Source: Arachnopeziza araneosa (lineage: Eukaryota; Ascomycota; Leotiomycetes; Helotiales; Arachnopezizaceae). From it: a stretch of DNA of 59,958 nucleotides. The stretch covers positions 1 through 59,958 of the forward strand of contig QYAI01000167.1 in NCBI GenBank assembly GCA_003988855.1, in the 5' to 3' direction. Shown one piece after another: positions 44,183 through 55,800 of this stretch. Both the position numbers and the translations under genes were made by a program. Numbering within the stretch: the first letter of the stretch is position 1; every line of letters begins with the position of its first letter. The notes beneath the pieces are model-generated. The model searched no databases. It saw only the letters and a program-made list of their open reading frames with translations, and was not told where the DNA came from.

Positions 44183-44319
44183 GGATCGATAGCTCAGTGG
44201 TAGAGGTCAGTAAATCCAACATCAAATTTTCAACAATTCATAATTAACATCTGAACAGCGGAAGATTGCAGTTTGCCACAAATATCTTCAGGTCACGTGT
44301 TCGAACCACGTTCGGTCCT
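44183..44319 (+). tRNA. tRNA-Cys(GCA) with canonical intron plus a 53-bp D-arm insert
   Basis: Acceptor stem GGATCGA (44183-44189) pairs with TCGGTCC (44312-44318), with T as discriminator. D arm: GCTC, loop AGTGGTA, then GAG. A 53-bp insert (44206-44258) comes next, then C completes the D stem. Anticodon stem GAAGA/TCTTC (44261-44265, 44285-44289) encloses TTGCAG, so the anticodon is GCA. The expected intron after position 37 is TTTGCCACAAAT (44272-44283). T arm: ACGTG, TTCGAAC, CACGT. Removing both inserts leaves a perfect 72-nt cloverleaf. A-box and B-box are intact, and a T6 Pol III terminator lies at 44323-44328. The D-arm insert starts GTCAGT and ends ACAG, like a spliceosomal intron. 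Whether mature tRNA is made from this copy is unknown. Confidence 0.85.
44206..44258 (+). other. GT...AG intron-like insert inside tRNA-Cys
   Basis: The 53 bp begin GTCAGT, contain ATTAACAT and CTGAAC as possible branch-like words, and end ACAG. The length equals that of introns in protein genes of this window, and GTCAGT is also the donor of SDR intron 1 and MFS intron 1. The insert falls between tRNA positions 24 and 25, and its exact removal restores the D-stem pair G10-C25. Confidence 0.75.
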
Positions 44320-45286
44320 TGATTTTTTGATCTTTTGTACCTCTGTGTTTCTTAACCAATTTTTTAATAGGGACGCTTTAAATTTTTCGTTTTGTTGGAA
44401 AGCTCGCCTTCCTTTTAGTGTAATAGGGCTCGCTTGAAGTCAGGTGTCTTGGAAAAAACCCTACTTATGTAAAGACCTATACTACTTCTTAAGTCCCAAC
44501 CTCCTACGCGATTACTACGTGATTTAGCTTAAATATAGTCTAGCTTAGATATATACGTTTTAAATTACTATTTAACTCACTATTCATATCGCACGAAATG
44601 GGGTGCACTGCAAAAGGGTGGTGGAAAAGCCTGAATTCTATGTGCGCGCCACAGGAGCCTTATGTGGAGGCTAAGCGAAGGTCACGTGCATTCCATGCTC
44701 CTGGTACTGCAAGGAAATTTATTAAATCAATACGACGTAAAATTGAATGGTTTGTACACATAGAAACGGCTGAGAATGTAGGTGGAGAATGAAAACAGGA
44801 ATATAATAAAGCTACACCAGGGTATACCATACTTCGTAGCACGCTTTTGTGCTTGCGACGTTTAGGAACCCGTGAACCATATCTCCTTTAAAATGAGAGA
44901 GCACATAAAAGAGCTTGATAAGCTTGAGATAGTTGTATTGAATTGATCTAAAGAGAATGAAAAGACTGAGAGCAGAGCTCAGTATTTATGTACATGAGGA
45001 GCTCGCAGGAGCTAGTTCCAGAGCACGTGAAACCCCCTGCCATGCGCTGGGGGGTCCCTTTCCGTGACAGTGTTCTAAATCATCAAACAAACATCTACTA
45101 CACATAGATATAAGATTTCAAAGTACCAAGCCACCGTCTCAAGTACATACTTAAGGACTTCTCTTCGGAATTGTTTTGAATGTCGAATTTACCGTGCGGT
45201 AATTAAGAACACAATTGTAAATGGAAAATAGACTCGAGAACAAACACCCGTTTAATTTCAAATCGATAAGCTACAAGCTGCCACTC
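44320..45286. other. Spacer 3' of tRNA-Cys
   Basis: Contains a 64-codon ORF (44598-44792) with no protein-like features, and AT-rich stretches. No gene supported. Confidence 0.45.
44323..44328 (+). terminator. Pol III terminator of tRNA-Cys
   Basis: Run of six T four bases after the tRNA 3' end. Confidence 0.75.
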
Positions 45287-45613
45287 TCAGAGTGGAGTAT
45301 GGTTCGCCTCCCCTTCCTTAACGACATACGAGATGATGATCACCAACGACTCCGTCTTGCTCGGATTCGAGGTATGCACATGCCTCTCCAGCGCGCGATC
45401 GACAAACATGTCGCCCGCTTTGTAGTACTCCATCTCGCCGCCCTCCCACTGCGAGTAGTGCTCGCCCGATACAACGTAGCCGAGTCCGGTCACTGGGTGA
45501 CTGTGGAGGGCGCCCTCTGCGCCAGGTGGGAACTCTAGCCTGATGAGGCGGTTCTCGTAGCCCGGTAGGATGGGGATCGGGGTCGAGGCGATGATGGTGC
45601 GTGTGATTGACAT
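45287..45613 (-). CDS. Small cupin-domain protein (108 aa)
   Basis: Single exon, compact beta-barrel type. Cupin motif 1 reads GALHSHPVTGLGYVVSGE (residues 33-50), with histidines in HSH and a Glu further on; motif 2 reads AGDMFVDRALERHVHTSNPS with His and Asn. These residues can bind a metal. There is no signal peptide. Such single-domain cupins are common in fungi, with roles from isomerase to dioxygenase; the substrate cannot be read here. A longer overlapping frame (45318-45695) on the same strand is rich in His/Arg and is a shadow. Confidence 0.82.
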   Translation of the reverse strand: MSITRTIIASTPIPILPGYENRLIRLEFPPGAEGALHSHPVTGLGYVVSGEHYSQWEGGEMEYYKAGDMFVDRALERHVHTSNPSKTESLVIIISYVVKEGEANHTPL

Positions 45614-47025
45614 GTTTGGGGGAGGAATATGGGTTTGGAATTTGGTGGGATATGGTATCGATGTGGGTGTGGATGAGGTAGCGGTTGTGTTCCAAGGTAG
45701 TCTTGGGTTGGCATTTATACTTCTTCTAGTTTTCTGGAGCGGACATCCTGCCTACTGCTACATGGCTTACAGTGCTTATGCTTTGTAATAATGCACTTCT
45801 ATATTTTGCTACAATGTGTTGTCTTTTTCAAGGTGAAGGATAAGTCACCTGTACGGCGTGGCTCTTCAGCATTCATACATTTTGCCACTCGCATATATCC
45901 AGAATCGCCCATTTTAGGAAATGATGATCCAGAGCGCATATCGGCCCGAGCCTACATTATTCATCAAGCGTTGGTCATCAGTATCATCACAGTGCCTATT
46001 GCAGTATCCAGGATGCACTCGTGATTCAGACTAACCAATGTAGCCTGGAGGAAGTATGGTTCAGTGGGGTGCAAAGTGCATGCCTATATTGACTTAGCGT
46101 GGCAGCGTGTACGGCGTTTTGAGGGGGCAGGACTCAATGTGCGCATCCAAAATACGCTATCAAAAACTCTTGGTACCACATAGGTGCAAACTCTGCTATC
46201 AGTTCGGTATCAAATTATCAGGTTCCTGATAAGTCGTCGCCCGACGATGAGCCCTATGCCACACACTACCCCTTTCATCTATTTATACTCCGGAACGACT
46301 TTATCGCCAAGGTGGGTTTTGGCACCGATCAGTTCCATCCTCACTATACTTCTATCAGTGAATTTAGCATATATCAGGGTTATGGTTGACGGGATTTTGT
46401 CGGCTTTTGGAGGCCAACGAGTCTTGCAAGAGATTTCACTTCTTTCGCCCGCCGCCTCGCTGGTGACGCTTATATTCAGGGGATCATGTTTGGATAGGCA
46501 TTTGACGAGACTAGGTGCTAATGCATTTGGTTTATATAGAGTAGTGGCTCGACTTCTACTTAGTAGAGAACAAGCTCTTCTATCTACTAAGGGGACTTGT
46601 CTAATAACTCATGTCCAAATGCTCGAACAGATCAATCGTAATATGCTTAGATAGATATATAAAAGCATCTTATACTATTTGCTTGTGGTTATGCTTGGTC
46701 TGGTGAAGATAATATTATGTGATATTTGTTAAATCAGGCTCTACATACTATCTGGAAGCTTGCTTAAAAAGCCTCAGCTTGACCAAGTCCCGATCTTTTG
46801 AATCCAGATCCTAAACTGAATCCAGTTTAGCGCTATCTCACGTTGTGGTAGTCCACTGGTGGGGGCTAAAACGGCGTTCTCCCGCTAAGAGGGCGCACCG
46901 CCACTCTCCTCTCTCCCTTCTCAACTTCACAACAGACTTTTGCAACTTTTCATATCTTCCAACTCCATACAGAAACCACCAAATCTTCAGCACTCACCAC
47001 CAAAGTTACTCTCTCGATCGTCGAA
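45614..47025. other. Intergenic region with weak ORFs
   Basis: ORFs at 45791-46024 and 46184-46654 (156 codons, hydrophobic segment SSILTILLSVNLAYI) are the longest. Neither resembles a known protein, and I see no splice sites. The last few hundred bases should hold the promoter of the zinc-finger gene. Confidence 0.4.
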
Positions 47026-48558
47026 ATGGATCATTACGGCAAGAACATACCAAAATCCGCCGACGAGCTGCTATTCCCGTTCGGCGATTTTCTATGCGAT
47101 GAACCCTCTGGATCTTCTTACGTTTCCACGGCACCCACCGCTTTCCCGCCCAGCATGAACAGCCAGTACCGATTGGATAGTGCCTCGTTGTTGTTCGATA
47201 GCGAGTACACCGACCCAGCGCTGCTTGAAGGCTCCGACCCAACAATTACAGGCAGCTTCACCAACGACTACATCTCTCCTCCGATGCCGTACACTCAAAG
47301 CGAGCTCTCTCCATACCATCTAGAGTGGCAGTCTCCAGCTACGGATGCTGAGCAGCAGCAGCAGCAGCAGCAGCAGCAACTTTTCCAAGCTCGACGAGAC
47401 ACCGATTTACTCGGTGTGGTTTCTCCAAACGCCCTAGACACGTCAGCCCAGAGCGACGTTGGGTTCGGTTGGCCTACAACCGAACACAACTTTCACGAAC
47501 CAACAGGCAACTTGGCTTTCAGCCACAAGGAGCACTTTGGGTATGCTTTTTTTTTTTAGACTGACACTTATAGGGCGTTCGGAATCTCAAAGTTAAACAA
47601 GACTGCAAATGCGGCTCAGACGCCAATGCGTTGCGATTGGCCAATCTGCAAAAAGGTGCTTTTCTTCACTCAGGAGCACTTTACCCACCACCTCCATAGC
47701 CATCGTGACCAGGCGAAAGTCAACTTCGTCGTTCCAGATTCATGCCAGTGGCCTGGTTGCCGGTCTAGAAAATCTGGAGTCATATTCCAGACCGAAGCCA
47801 ACTTCGCCCAGCATCTTAAGCTTCATATGAAGTCTCATTGGTGCGATGTCCCTGGATGCAAGCACGGAGAAGGGTTTGCGAGATGACATGACCTAACGCG
47901 TCACTTGAAAACCCATTCGCAAGAACACGCATTCAACTGCCCTGATTCCAGCTGCGCCAGTAGTTCCCTTGGGTTTGCGCGTAAAGATAAACTGGATGAC
48001 CACATCAAAACTCGCCATCCCCATCTCATAGACGATATCAAATCTCGTCGATGCAACGTTCATGGATGTATTATAAAGAACCCTTTTGATTCTATCGAAG
48101 CTCTTCAGGCACACTACATAACCGCGCACGACCATCATCGCTTAGATCGCTGCCCGGTTGAGGGATGCGCGAGACACAGCAATGGATTCACCACTCGAAC
48201 AAAACTTGCCGAGCATATCAAAACTGAGCATAATCCGCCAAAGTGCAAATTTGACCATTGTGACTTTCGATCTTTAGGAATTGTTATGGTCGATCACGTT
48301 CGGCGATTTCACTTTGGAAGTTGGGAGTGTCAACTTCCAGGATGTGAAGGGTCAACTTCCCGTTTTAATTACGAACGATTCAAAACGCATCTCTATTACC
48401 GGCATGACTTTATGCACGTATTGGGCAACGATTTAAGAGCTGCAAGTCGAGGCGATATAGATTATTTCCTCTTCAACACGTTTGTGGCATGCGCGTCCCG
48501 CTCTGAGCGTAAGGCTCAACCCCTCAAAGATGAATCTTCAAAAGACAATACCCTTTAA
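47026..48558 (+). pseudogene. C2H2 zinc-finger protein with one in-frame TGA
   Basis: Exon 1 (47026-47540) has an acidic, Pro/Ser-rich N-terminus and a polyglutamine run of nine. The frame continues from 47574 after a possible 33-nt intron (GTATGC...TATAG), which is unusually short. Seven to eight C2H2 fingers follow, such as MRCDWPICKKVLFF...HHLHSH, WCDVPGCKHGEGFA...HDLTRHLKTH, DRCPVEGCARHSNGFTTRTK and WECQLPGCEGSTSRF. At 47884-47886 a TGA stands where arginine is expected in the finger FAR-stop-HDLTRH (CGA to TGA). The frame then stays open for 224 codons. This is either a recent nonsense allele, a base error, or a protein ending after the third finger. Confidence 0.7.
47350..47378 (+). repeat. 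CAG trinucleotide repeat
   Basis: Nine glutamine codons in a row, mostly CAG, encoding the polyglutamine run of the zinc-finger protein. Such repeats vary in length between strains. Confidence 0.85.
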
Positions 48559-51050
48559 TGGCGCGATTTTGAAACCTCAAGCTGTTCTGAGGGAGGTTGG
48601 ACTTCAATATGGGGTATCAGAGGTCTCCTAAAACGATTTTCATTCTCATTTCCTTTTGACTTGCATCTCCTTTCGTGTCAGGGATCTCATTGCCGATTAT
48701 TTTCTACTTTCGCTAGACAAGATGTTGGGGTCAGACTTCAGGTCGGGAATGGCAGGCATGGAAAAATTGGATTTGCCGCTAGGAAAGGACTTTGTCACTT
48801 ATTTGTTTATCTTAACCAATGATCATTCTAACTTTACTTGAATGCCCCGAACTTGTGTTTGTTTAATGTCTGAACTTCCCTCCACATCCACGTCCATCCC
48901 TACTCTGGCGGGCTACCACGTACCCAGGCTAAGTAAATGGGCGTATCATCACGTAGAAGTCAATCACAATACAACACTGCTAGATATTTCCTTTAGATCC
49001 AGTTTTGGCACAATTTTGGTCCTTGATCGGGAGTACGGGTAAAAAGTTTCAACAGAGTTAGAGCAACGATATTAAGGCTTTCATGGGGAATAACTAGGTA
49101 GATCCTGGGTGATTGAATCGAATGCATACACAATGGAGGTGAATACACAGAAATGAGAAGAAATAAGCAGCTGCATAGAAGATAGGTAAACACTAGTTAT
49201 ATACCGGTCTTAGAAAGTAACTACGTACTGTGATATTGAGTCGCGTACTCATACCACTCATCGCAGAAACTTAGACGGTACATGCTAATTCATGAGATTC
49301 ATAAGTCCTGTATCGATCGACTGTCTCTGGAGCACTCTATATTCCTCGCTTAAACCAAAAGCCAAAAATTCCATCTATTTCCTGTACCGCTCCAACAATT
49401 TCACCAGTCGTTCATTCCCTATTTAGGAGAATAGGATATTGGAAATTGAGATGTCATTGTGAAGCATGCACTCTGAGCGCCATCGGATAAGACATGGCCA
49501 ATCGCGGCCTTCATGTAGCATGATTACACCTCGAATAACTTTTCTTGAGTCATTATCGATTTAGAATAAGCCTTTGAATAGTAAATATAATGATTCAGGA
49601 TTTGTAAACTGCATAATTTGCTTCAGCGTTTTGTGACCAATCTAGTCTAAACTAATCAAGAAGACACTTTCGAGCGCATTGTGCGGAGGAAACTAATGCA
49701 GGACCTATGTGTACGCACAAAGAACATTGTTGTTTAGCTTGGTTAAGATCATAAACAAATATATTCTTCTATTAACTTGTAAGAGATCTGTTTGACTCAG
49801 GAGAGATCTAAATTCACATCCTGCGTATCGGACGACCTATCTAAGATGATGGAACACAGAACAAACAATATGGCAGCAACGCATCGAGAGGAATGAAAGA
49901 TAATGGGAACGGCTTCCTTGAGAAGATATTTTACCAATATCTGAGAATCCCGAGAATATCAAAGAGTGCGTTGTACTCAATCTCAACTTTAAAGCGTCAA
50001 CTAAGATGCGGATCATACAGAGAGAAACTATCCTTGACCGTTCTCATGCCTGAATAACCCACCGCAATCACCAAATCGTCTCGCCATTGATATCGAGAAC
50101 CTTCATCACCTACCACGCAACTCAAGATAGATAGTCGATCCATCTCTCGCCAGCTCACAACACAGAGACCTGCAGCCTGCGACTATTCAGAACACCATCC
50201 CAATCTCACCAGATTGATTTTGGAGAGAGTATTACGACTGTATATACAGATCAGGAAAGGAGCAGCAGTGAAACCGTCTCCTCGCTCATACAGCGCCAAG
50301 TTAAGCTACGAAAAATGGTCAGGAAGATCGATCACAGCTGATACAGTCATCAGGACCTGGGTTCCAGCGAGAAACCAAAAGAGGTCTCAGATAAGTTCCT
50401 GTGATGTAAAAGAGCTAAACTGAATCCTGGTACAAAACTAGTGAACGGTCCCTTTCCCTGAAGACAAGTCTCATGTTTATCCCACTCCGCCGTGCACGCT
50501 ATTCCTAGCCATAGCTTAACCATTCCCCCCCGCTGACCTCATATCATTGCGTACCCTAGCTCACCTAGAGTCCTGATATAAAAATAAATCTTCTCACCCT
50601 ACCTAACAGTGCAGGGTTCCCTCGCGAAGGCAGATTGTAATATACTAGGCTGCTATGTCGAATACCACGGTCCTGGAGCGTTTATCATCTATCCTGTGGT
50701 GATCTAATTTATTAGAAGAAGTGAGGAACGGGACGGATTAGGTACGATAGAATTTGGCTTCTTGATGTGTTGAAGTCTGGGACTTGGAAAGGGCAGAGAA
50801 AAGGCGGTAAATAGGAAGTTTGAGAAGTAAATGACTTGATCACCATAGTGAGCAGAACGTAATCCAGATCAAGAAGAGAGAGGAGATTGCTTTGCATATC
50901 TCCAGCCAATTGACCAACTACATATCTGCAACCAAAAAGCCATTTCCATTCCTTTCCTTTCCTTACTTTCATTCCAAAAACTCTAGTCCACAATGCAAGC
51001 CTCTATGCTCTTTTCTAGAGAAGCATAATTTTTCCTGCGCCAAAAACGCC
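48559..51050. other. Gene-free 2.5-kb stretch
   Basis: No ORF above about 95 codons, and none with protein-like character; no tRNA or repeat array seen. Could hold long untranslated regions or a non-coding RNA, but nothing in the sequence proves it. Confidence 0.45.
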
Positions 51051-51996
51051 TTAAATATCAATCCCATCAACAACAATGCCCTTCTTCCAGTCATACTGCA
51101 AGATGCGAGCGACCTCCTTTGCGCTCTCCTCACTCACCATGATGGAGATGAGGTAGAAACTGGCATCCATACCAGCCGTCACACCACCAGATGTGATGAC
51201 TCTCAAACCGCCGAGACGCAACGCCGCACGGCGAGCATTGCTCTCTCGGCGGGCATTACTCTCCTTCCAGGCATTTGAGCCCTTTCGGCTCATCGAGGGA
51301 CGCCTGGCATCGCTCTTGCGACGCACATATGGATTCTCATCGATATTCTCACCAAGGTCGAAACGGAGGTTGTTGACGACATAGCGCTCCTCGACAACGT
51401 CGACGCGCTCGGCGAGGTCGCGCTGTGCCACCTCGCTACAGATCTTCTCGAATTTAGCGTAGTAATCGGGGTGTGTGGTAGCGCTCAAACCGCTCAAGAT
51501 GCCTTGTTGAGCGAGCAAGAGACTGCCTGTACAGATGGAGAGGAGGGTGCGTTCTTTCTTTGGGTCTTTCTTTTGGAGGTCGGTGTAGGCACGGATGAGG
51601 CCTAGGGGTTCGGCTTTAGCTTTGAGGAGGGGTTCGACGCCGCCGCCGGGGATGATGAGGATGTCGAATTCAGAGAGGCGGGAGTAGGCTTCTGCGAAGC
51701 TCATATGGGCGCGGAGAGAGGCACCTTGGCCTGTGGTAGTGTGTTCTTCGGCAGAGACGAATTGGATGGAGAAGGCCTTGGTCGCTGTGGGAGTCAGTGG
51801 CTGTTTGCGGAACGAGGGGTTGGCATGCAGATGAAAATTGAGGGATTCAGAGTCAATTGAGATACTTACAATCATCATTGATGTTGTGCCTAGCATGGGA
51901 CAAGACGTCGAGGGGACCTGCGAAGTCGAGTGTCTCCATGCCAGTGTGCATTGTGATTAACACCTTGATGATGGGGATGGAGTCAGTTGTTGCCAT
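51051..51996 (-). CDS. DJ-1/PfpI family protein with hexapeptide insert (286 aa)
   Basis: Exons 51870-51996 and 51051-51784 with an 84-nt intron (GTAAGT...CCACAG). The product begins MATTDSIPIIKVLITMHTGM and continues with ETLDFAGPLDVLSHA, typical of fungal DJ-1/PfpI proteins. The FDILIIPGGG strand and the nucleophile elbow SICTGSLLLAQ (Cys in CTGS) are intact, as is the final SGGVTAGMD helix. Between the two parts of the domain lies a repetitive stretch of about 33 residues (five units such as KESNAR and RESNAR) that looks like an expansion. Members are cysteine hydrolase- or isonitrile hydratase-like; the exact reaction is unknown. Confidence 0.88.
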
Positions 51997-52885
51997 GATT
52001 GCGACTGAATGGTTGCTGTGGAGGGGTAAGGAGGATCGAGCGGTTCCGGATTGAGAGATAATGAGTCTTTTGATGAATGGTTGTTGTTTGATGAAGAAAG
52101 GAAAGGAAGAAGACGACGGAGCGACGTGGGGTTTTTCTATTTGGAAGTCACAGCGATCAGCAGTTCAAGGTACGGCACACGTGAGCCAGGCGCCCGTTTC
52201 TCCAAAGAAGAAAAAAGCAGCGCTTGGCCCTTGCGTAAACACCAGAACGCACGTTACGGCCATGGTAAAACCCCGTATAAACGCGAGTGCTTTTACGAGA
52301 GACTACGGCCAGTATTTATACCTGATGTGGAGTATTTACAATGCGTCATAACTGGTGGTTGTTTTGATATTCATTTCCGACGGCTTCATCAACTCGCTGC
52401 TTTTGCTTCTTCAGTGAGGTCACCCTCCCCGCAGTACCCTTGTTACCCCGCACTTCTTGGAGCTCAAGTGGACCGTCTAAAGTGGCTAGTGTCGCGCTAA
52501 ATCTCGGAGCGGGTCTATTGTCACGAGAGCAACCCCTTTACTTTGTCAATATTGATTTTGAATTGAGCAAACAGCCACACATGGATGGTGAGGGCTAGCA
52601 TTAGGAGAGAATCAAAAGTTCTAGAGAAACCTCTTTTCACCATATTTATACTGCTATCTAAGCAGTTTCAACCACCAACCGCTGACACAACTTTATCTTG
52701 AGATATATTTTCGAACCGTGACGCAATGTGTAATCTATTTACCCGCATGCTGTCTAACTCCAATTCCCACTTCTCCGCTCTTCCTCTCTCCGATGCCTTC
52801 CGGGAACCTCATCAATCAACTTCTATATTTCTAGAGAATTCAAACCTTAATGGGTTTGAGTTTTCCACAGCTTTTGCTGCACATC
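51997..52885. other. Spacer between DJ-1 and NACHT genes
   Basis: Several overlapping ORFs up to 149 codons (for example 52051-52500) have no recognisable features. The ORF at 52726-53052 overlaps the NACHT 3' end on the other strand. Nothing else supported. Confidence 0.45.
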
Positions 52886-55800
52886 TTATCCTGTTTCACC
52901 TGCCTCTGGTATATGAGAAGGCGGAAAAATATTGTTTACCTCCAACCAATCTAATTCCACGCCTTCAGCAGCTGGCATTGTCGCCAAAAAATGATCATTG
53001 GGGATTGCTGGATCAAACGGCGCTCTATCACCCAGCTGTACTCCGTCTCTGAATCTGCAAATTGTTTCAACCATAGCTGTTGCGCCCACTGACCCTGCTA
53101 ATTCAAGGGCATCTTCGAGTGGTGTGCTTCCAGGAATTGGAAAGGCGAAAATAGTGAAAATCTTTCGTAGGAGAGTTTCAGGCTCAAAATGACCCCTTCT
53201 TATTAGAGAGGCGGTGTGATCTTTAGCCCCTTTGATAATCTGCAAATAAGCCTCCACTGAAAGATAATTGATTTCAGAGTATGTGATGGAGCACTGCACA
53301 ATTTGCGATAAAAGATGTGTCCAACCTGGAATGGTAACGAACACTCCCTCGGAAATAATAATATATCGCAGTTCGTTGTACTCATGACCTCTTCGACTTT
53401 GAGCTACTTCAACGAGAAATGGGTCCTTATGGTAAAAAATCGGCGACAGACAGTATATCTCCAGTTCTATAAATTTCTTGATTCGTTGATAGGCATTTTC
53501 CTGAATTGTCTGAACCATTGCAGTACAAAGTAGTTTCTGTGGATCGGGGGCAAGTCTCATGAGAGCAATTTCGAGGTCCTTATTTTCTCGATCCAGTGCC
53601 CAGCATAACCATTTAGCCAATTCGCCGTGTTGGGCCCCGCAGAGATATTCGACTACGTCCGAGTGTCCTGCCAAAGCTGCCAGAGGATCCGCACCACCTT
53701 CAACACAAAAATATTTTTTAGTTAACTTTGAGAAAGCAATGGTAACCGACAAAGCCCCAGAGGCCGCTGCTTTGTAGAGAAGATATGAATTAAGAACCTC
53801 AGTATATCCAGTGTCACTATGACCGGCGCTCGCATGAATAACATCAAGCCAGCCCTTTTGACTTGCAGTAAAAACTTTAGAGCACAGCCAGCCAGGTGTA
53901 GAATGCCTTTTTGATGATAAATCAGGCATCAATTCCTCGACATCATCAAGCAGTTCTCTATTATACGCCTGTGGCCGAAAACTCATATCGTAATTTTGAA
54001 GCAGCATGTTCCAGTCTGTAATAATCATTTTTCCAGGGTCAAACAATCCTCCCATTGAAATGACATTGACCAAATAGGCATGATTTGAATGTAAAGCCCA
54101 TGCAAGTATATGTTTTGAAATGGAGTCTTTTCCTTCCTCACGAACTTTATCCCAAGGTCGAAAGTCGAACAGAAGGTTACGACCAAGAACAAGCTCACTA
54201 AAGAGATGAAGCTGGTGGGATACGTCGGGATAATAATCATCCTGTTTCTGATGTTGAAAATCTCTTGAATGCCAAAGCCAATGGGATTTCACATATTCAA
54301 GTAGCTTAAAGTCGGGGAATTCTGGAATTCTTGGTTTTGTTCTTGGTCCATATTTTGAGAGATCCAAATTTCTCGGCATGGGAACCGGGTTGCGCCAAGC
54401 GTTCCATGCGTGGACTGCTACACGAGCAGTGTTATCGTCCGATATGAGTTTCCCATGAGTGGCAAGTTTGCCAATACCAAACAGTTCGGTTGTAGCATTG
54501 TCTTTGTACTTGGCCATTTGAGTGTCAAAATTCAAAAAGTTGAGGTAAGCTACACATATCTGACCCGCCATAACGTTGGCTTCCTCCATCGTGAAGTTGA
54601 AGTCATTTCCATTTGGTTTCAAGAGGTATTGTTGCACGGTGTAATGAGCTAACTCGACAGTCTGAGTCTCTTCGTCAACGATAAGGAGATTACCGCAAGC
54701 TCGAACCAGTCGGTTGAAGTCGGTGGGAATCTTTTCCTGTGACCATTGCTTGTCATAGAGAGTAAATGCGACACCCTCGCGAAGCTCATCCACACTCAAC
54801 GGCTGTCTCGCACAGACGATCCATTTAAATAGTTTAATAATCATCGTTTTCCGCTCTGCACCGTGTATACGATTAAGAAGTCTATTGTACGTCTCACTTA
54901 AACTTTTCGGGAGGTTTTGCAGAACACTCTTGATTCCATAATCAGATTCAGCCTCACATAGGTCATTCAGCTGAAACTCGACCCACAGGAACCTATGACT
55001 ATTATGTAAGCTACTGTAATTAAGTTAGTAGAATTACAGAAAGCTAGCACTTACATCCCTTGAGCGCCAGTGACGAGCTTCTCCACAATCACACTCTCCA
55101 GCATCGGATCTTGAATTACCAGTGAACCATCTGATATACGGTGTCTTGTAGATACGCGGATGTAACTTTCTATATCAGGCATAATAGATATCGATGACAT
55201 GAAAATTTTGCGGTACCACACCGATTGGGGCAGCTTGATTCGCAGAGCCACTTCCTCCCGTCCAGTTATCAGGAGTTTCACCGATTTCGGACATGCAGTC
55301 ATGACTTCCCTCAAGCCATGACAAGCAATTCTCTGAGATTCTTCGCTAACTTCATCTAAACCATCTAAAACCATGAATAGTGGTTGACTTTGTAGACATA
55401 TAGCCTTTATTAAAAACTTGATTGCATCCTCAGGACTTGCGATGCAATCTCCATCATGAGGAGCTTGCTCAATTTGCAATGCAAGGCCCTCAGGGATTGG
55501 ATCGATATTTTCAAGCAGTTGTCGCGTTAAAGTGCCGAATATATTACTAGGGTCTAAAGTCCGTTTATCTGCGTAGTCGCAATAGTAGTAAGCCATTCCT
55601 CGAGCTTCTCTCAGATTATCGACAATACTCGAAGCTAGAACAGATTTACCACAACCAGCTAAGACATTTAGTAATCTTAGAAGCATATTCATAATAGACT
55701 TACGTATTCCGTAGCAGCATAAAACCATTGATCCTTCTAGCTGTTCCCACTGCTGGTATTCCGACATAGCTGCTAGCCACACGCCAGTACCTTCATGCCG

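Noticed and set aside
44598..44792. 64-codon ORF after the tRNA gene
   Set aside because: Too short and without protein-like motif.
45318..45695. 125-codon ORF overlapping the cupin gene
   Set aside because: Same-strand, other-frame shadow with His/Arg-rich composition; the cupin motifs lie in the other frame.
46184..46654. 156-codon ORF
   Set aside because: One hydrophobic stretch but no family, no introns and no neighbour support.
52051..52500. 149-codon ORF between DJ-1 and NACHT genes
   Set aside because: No motif, no homologous pattern, and an overlapping ORF in another frame of similar quality.
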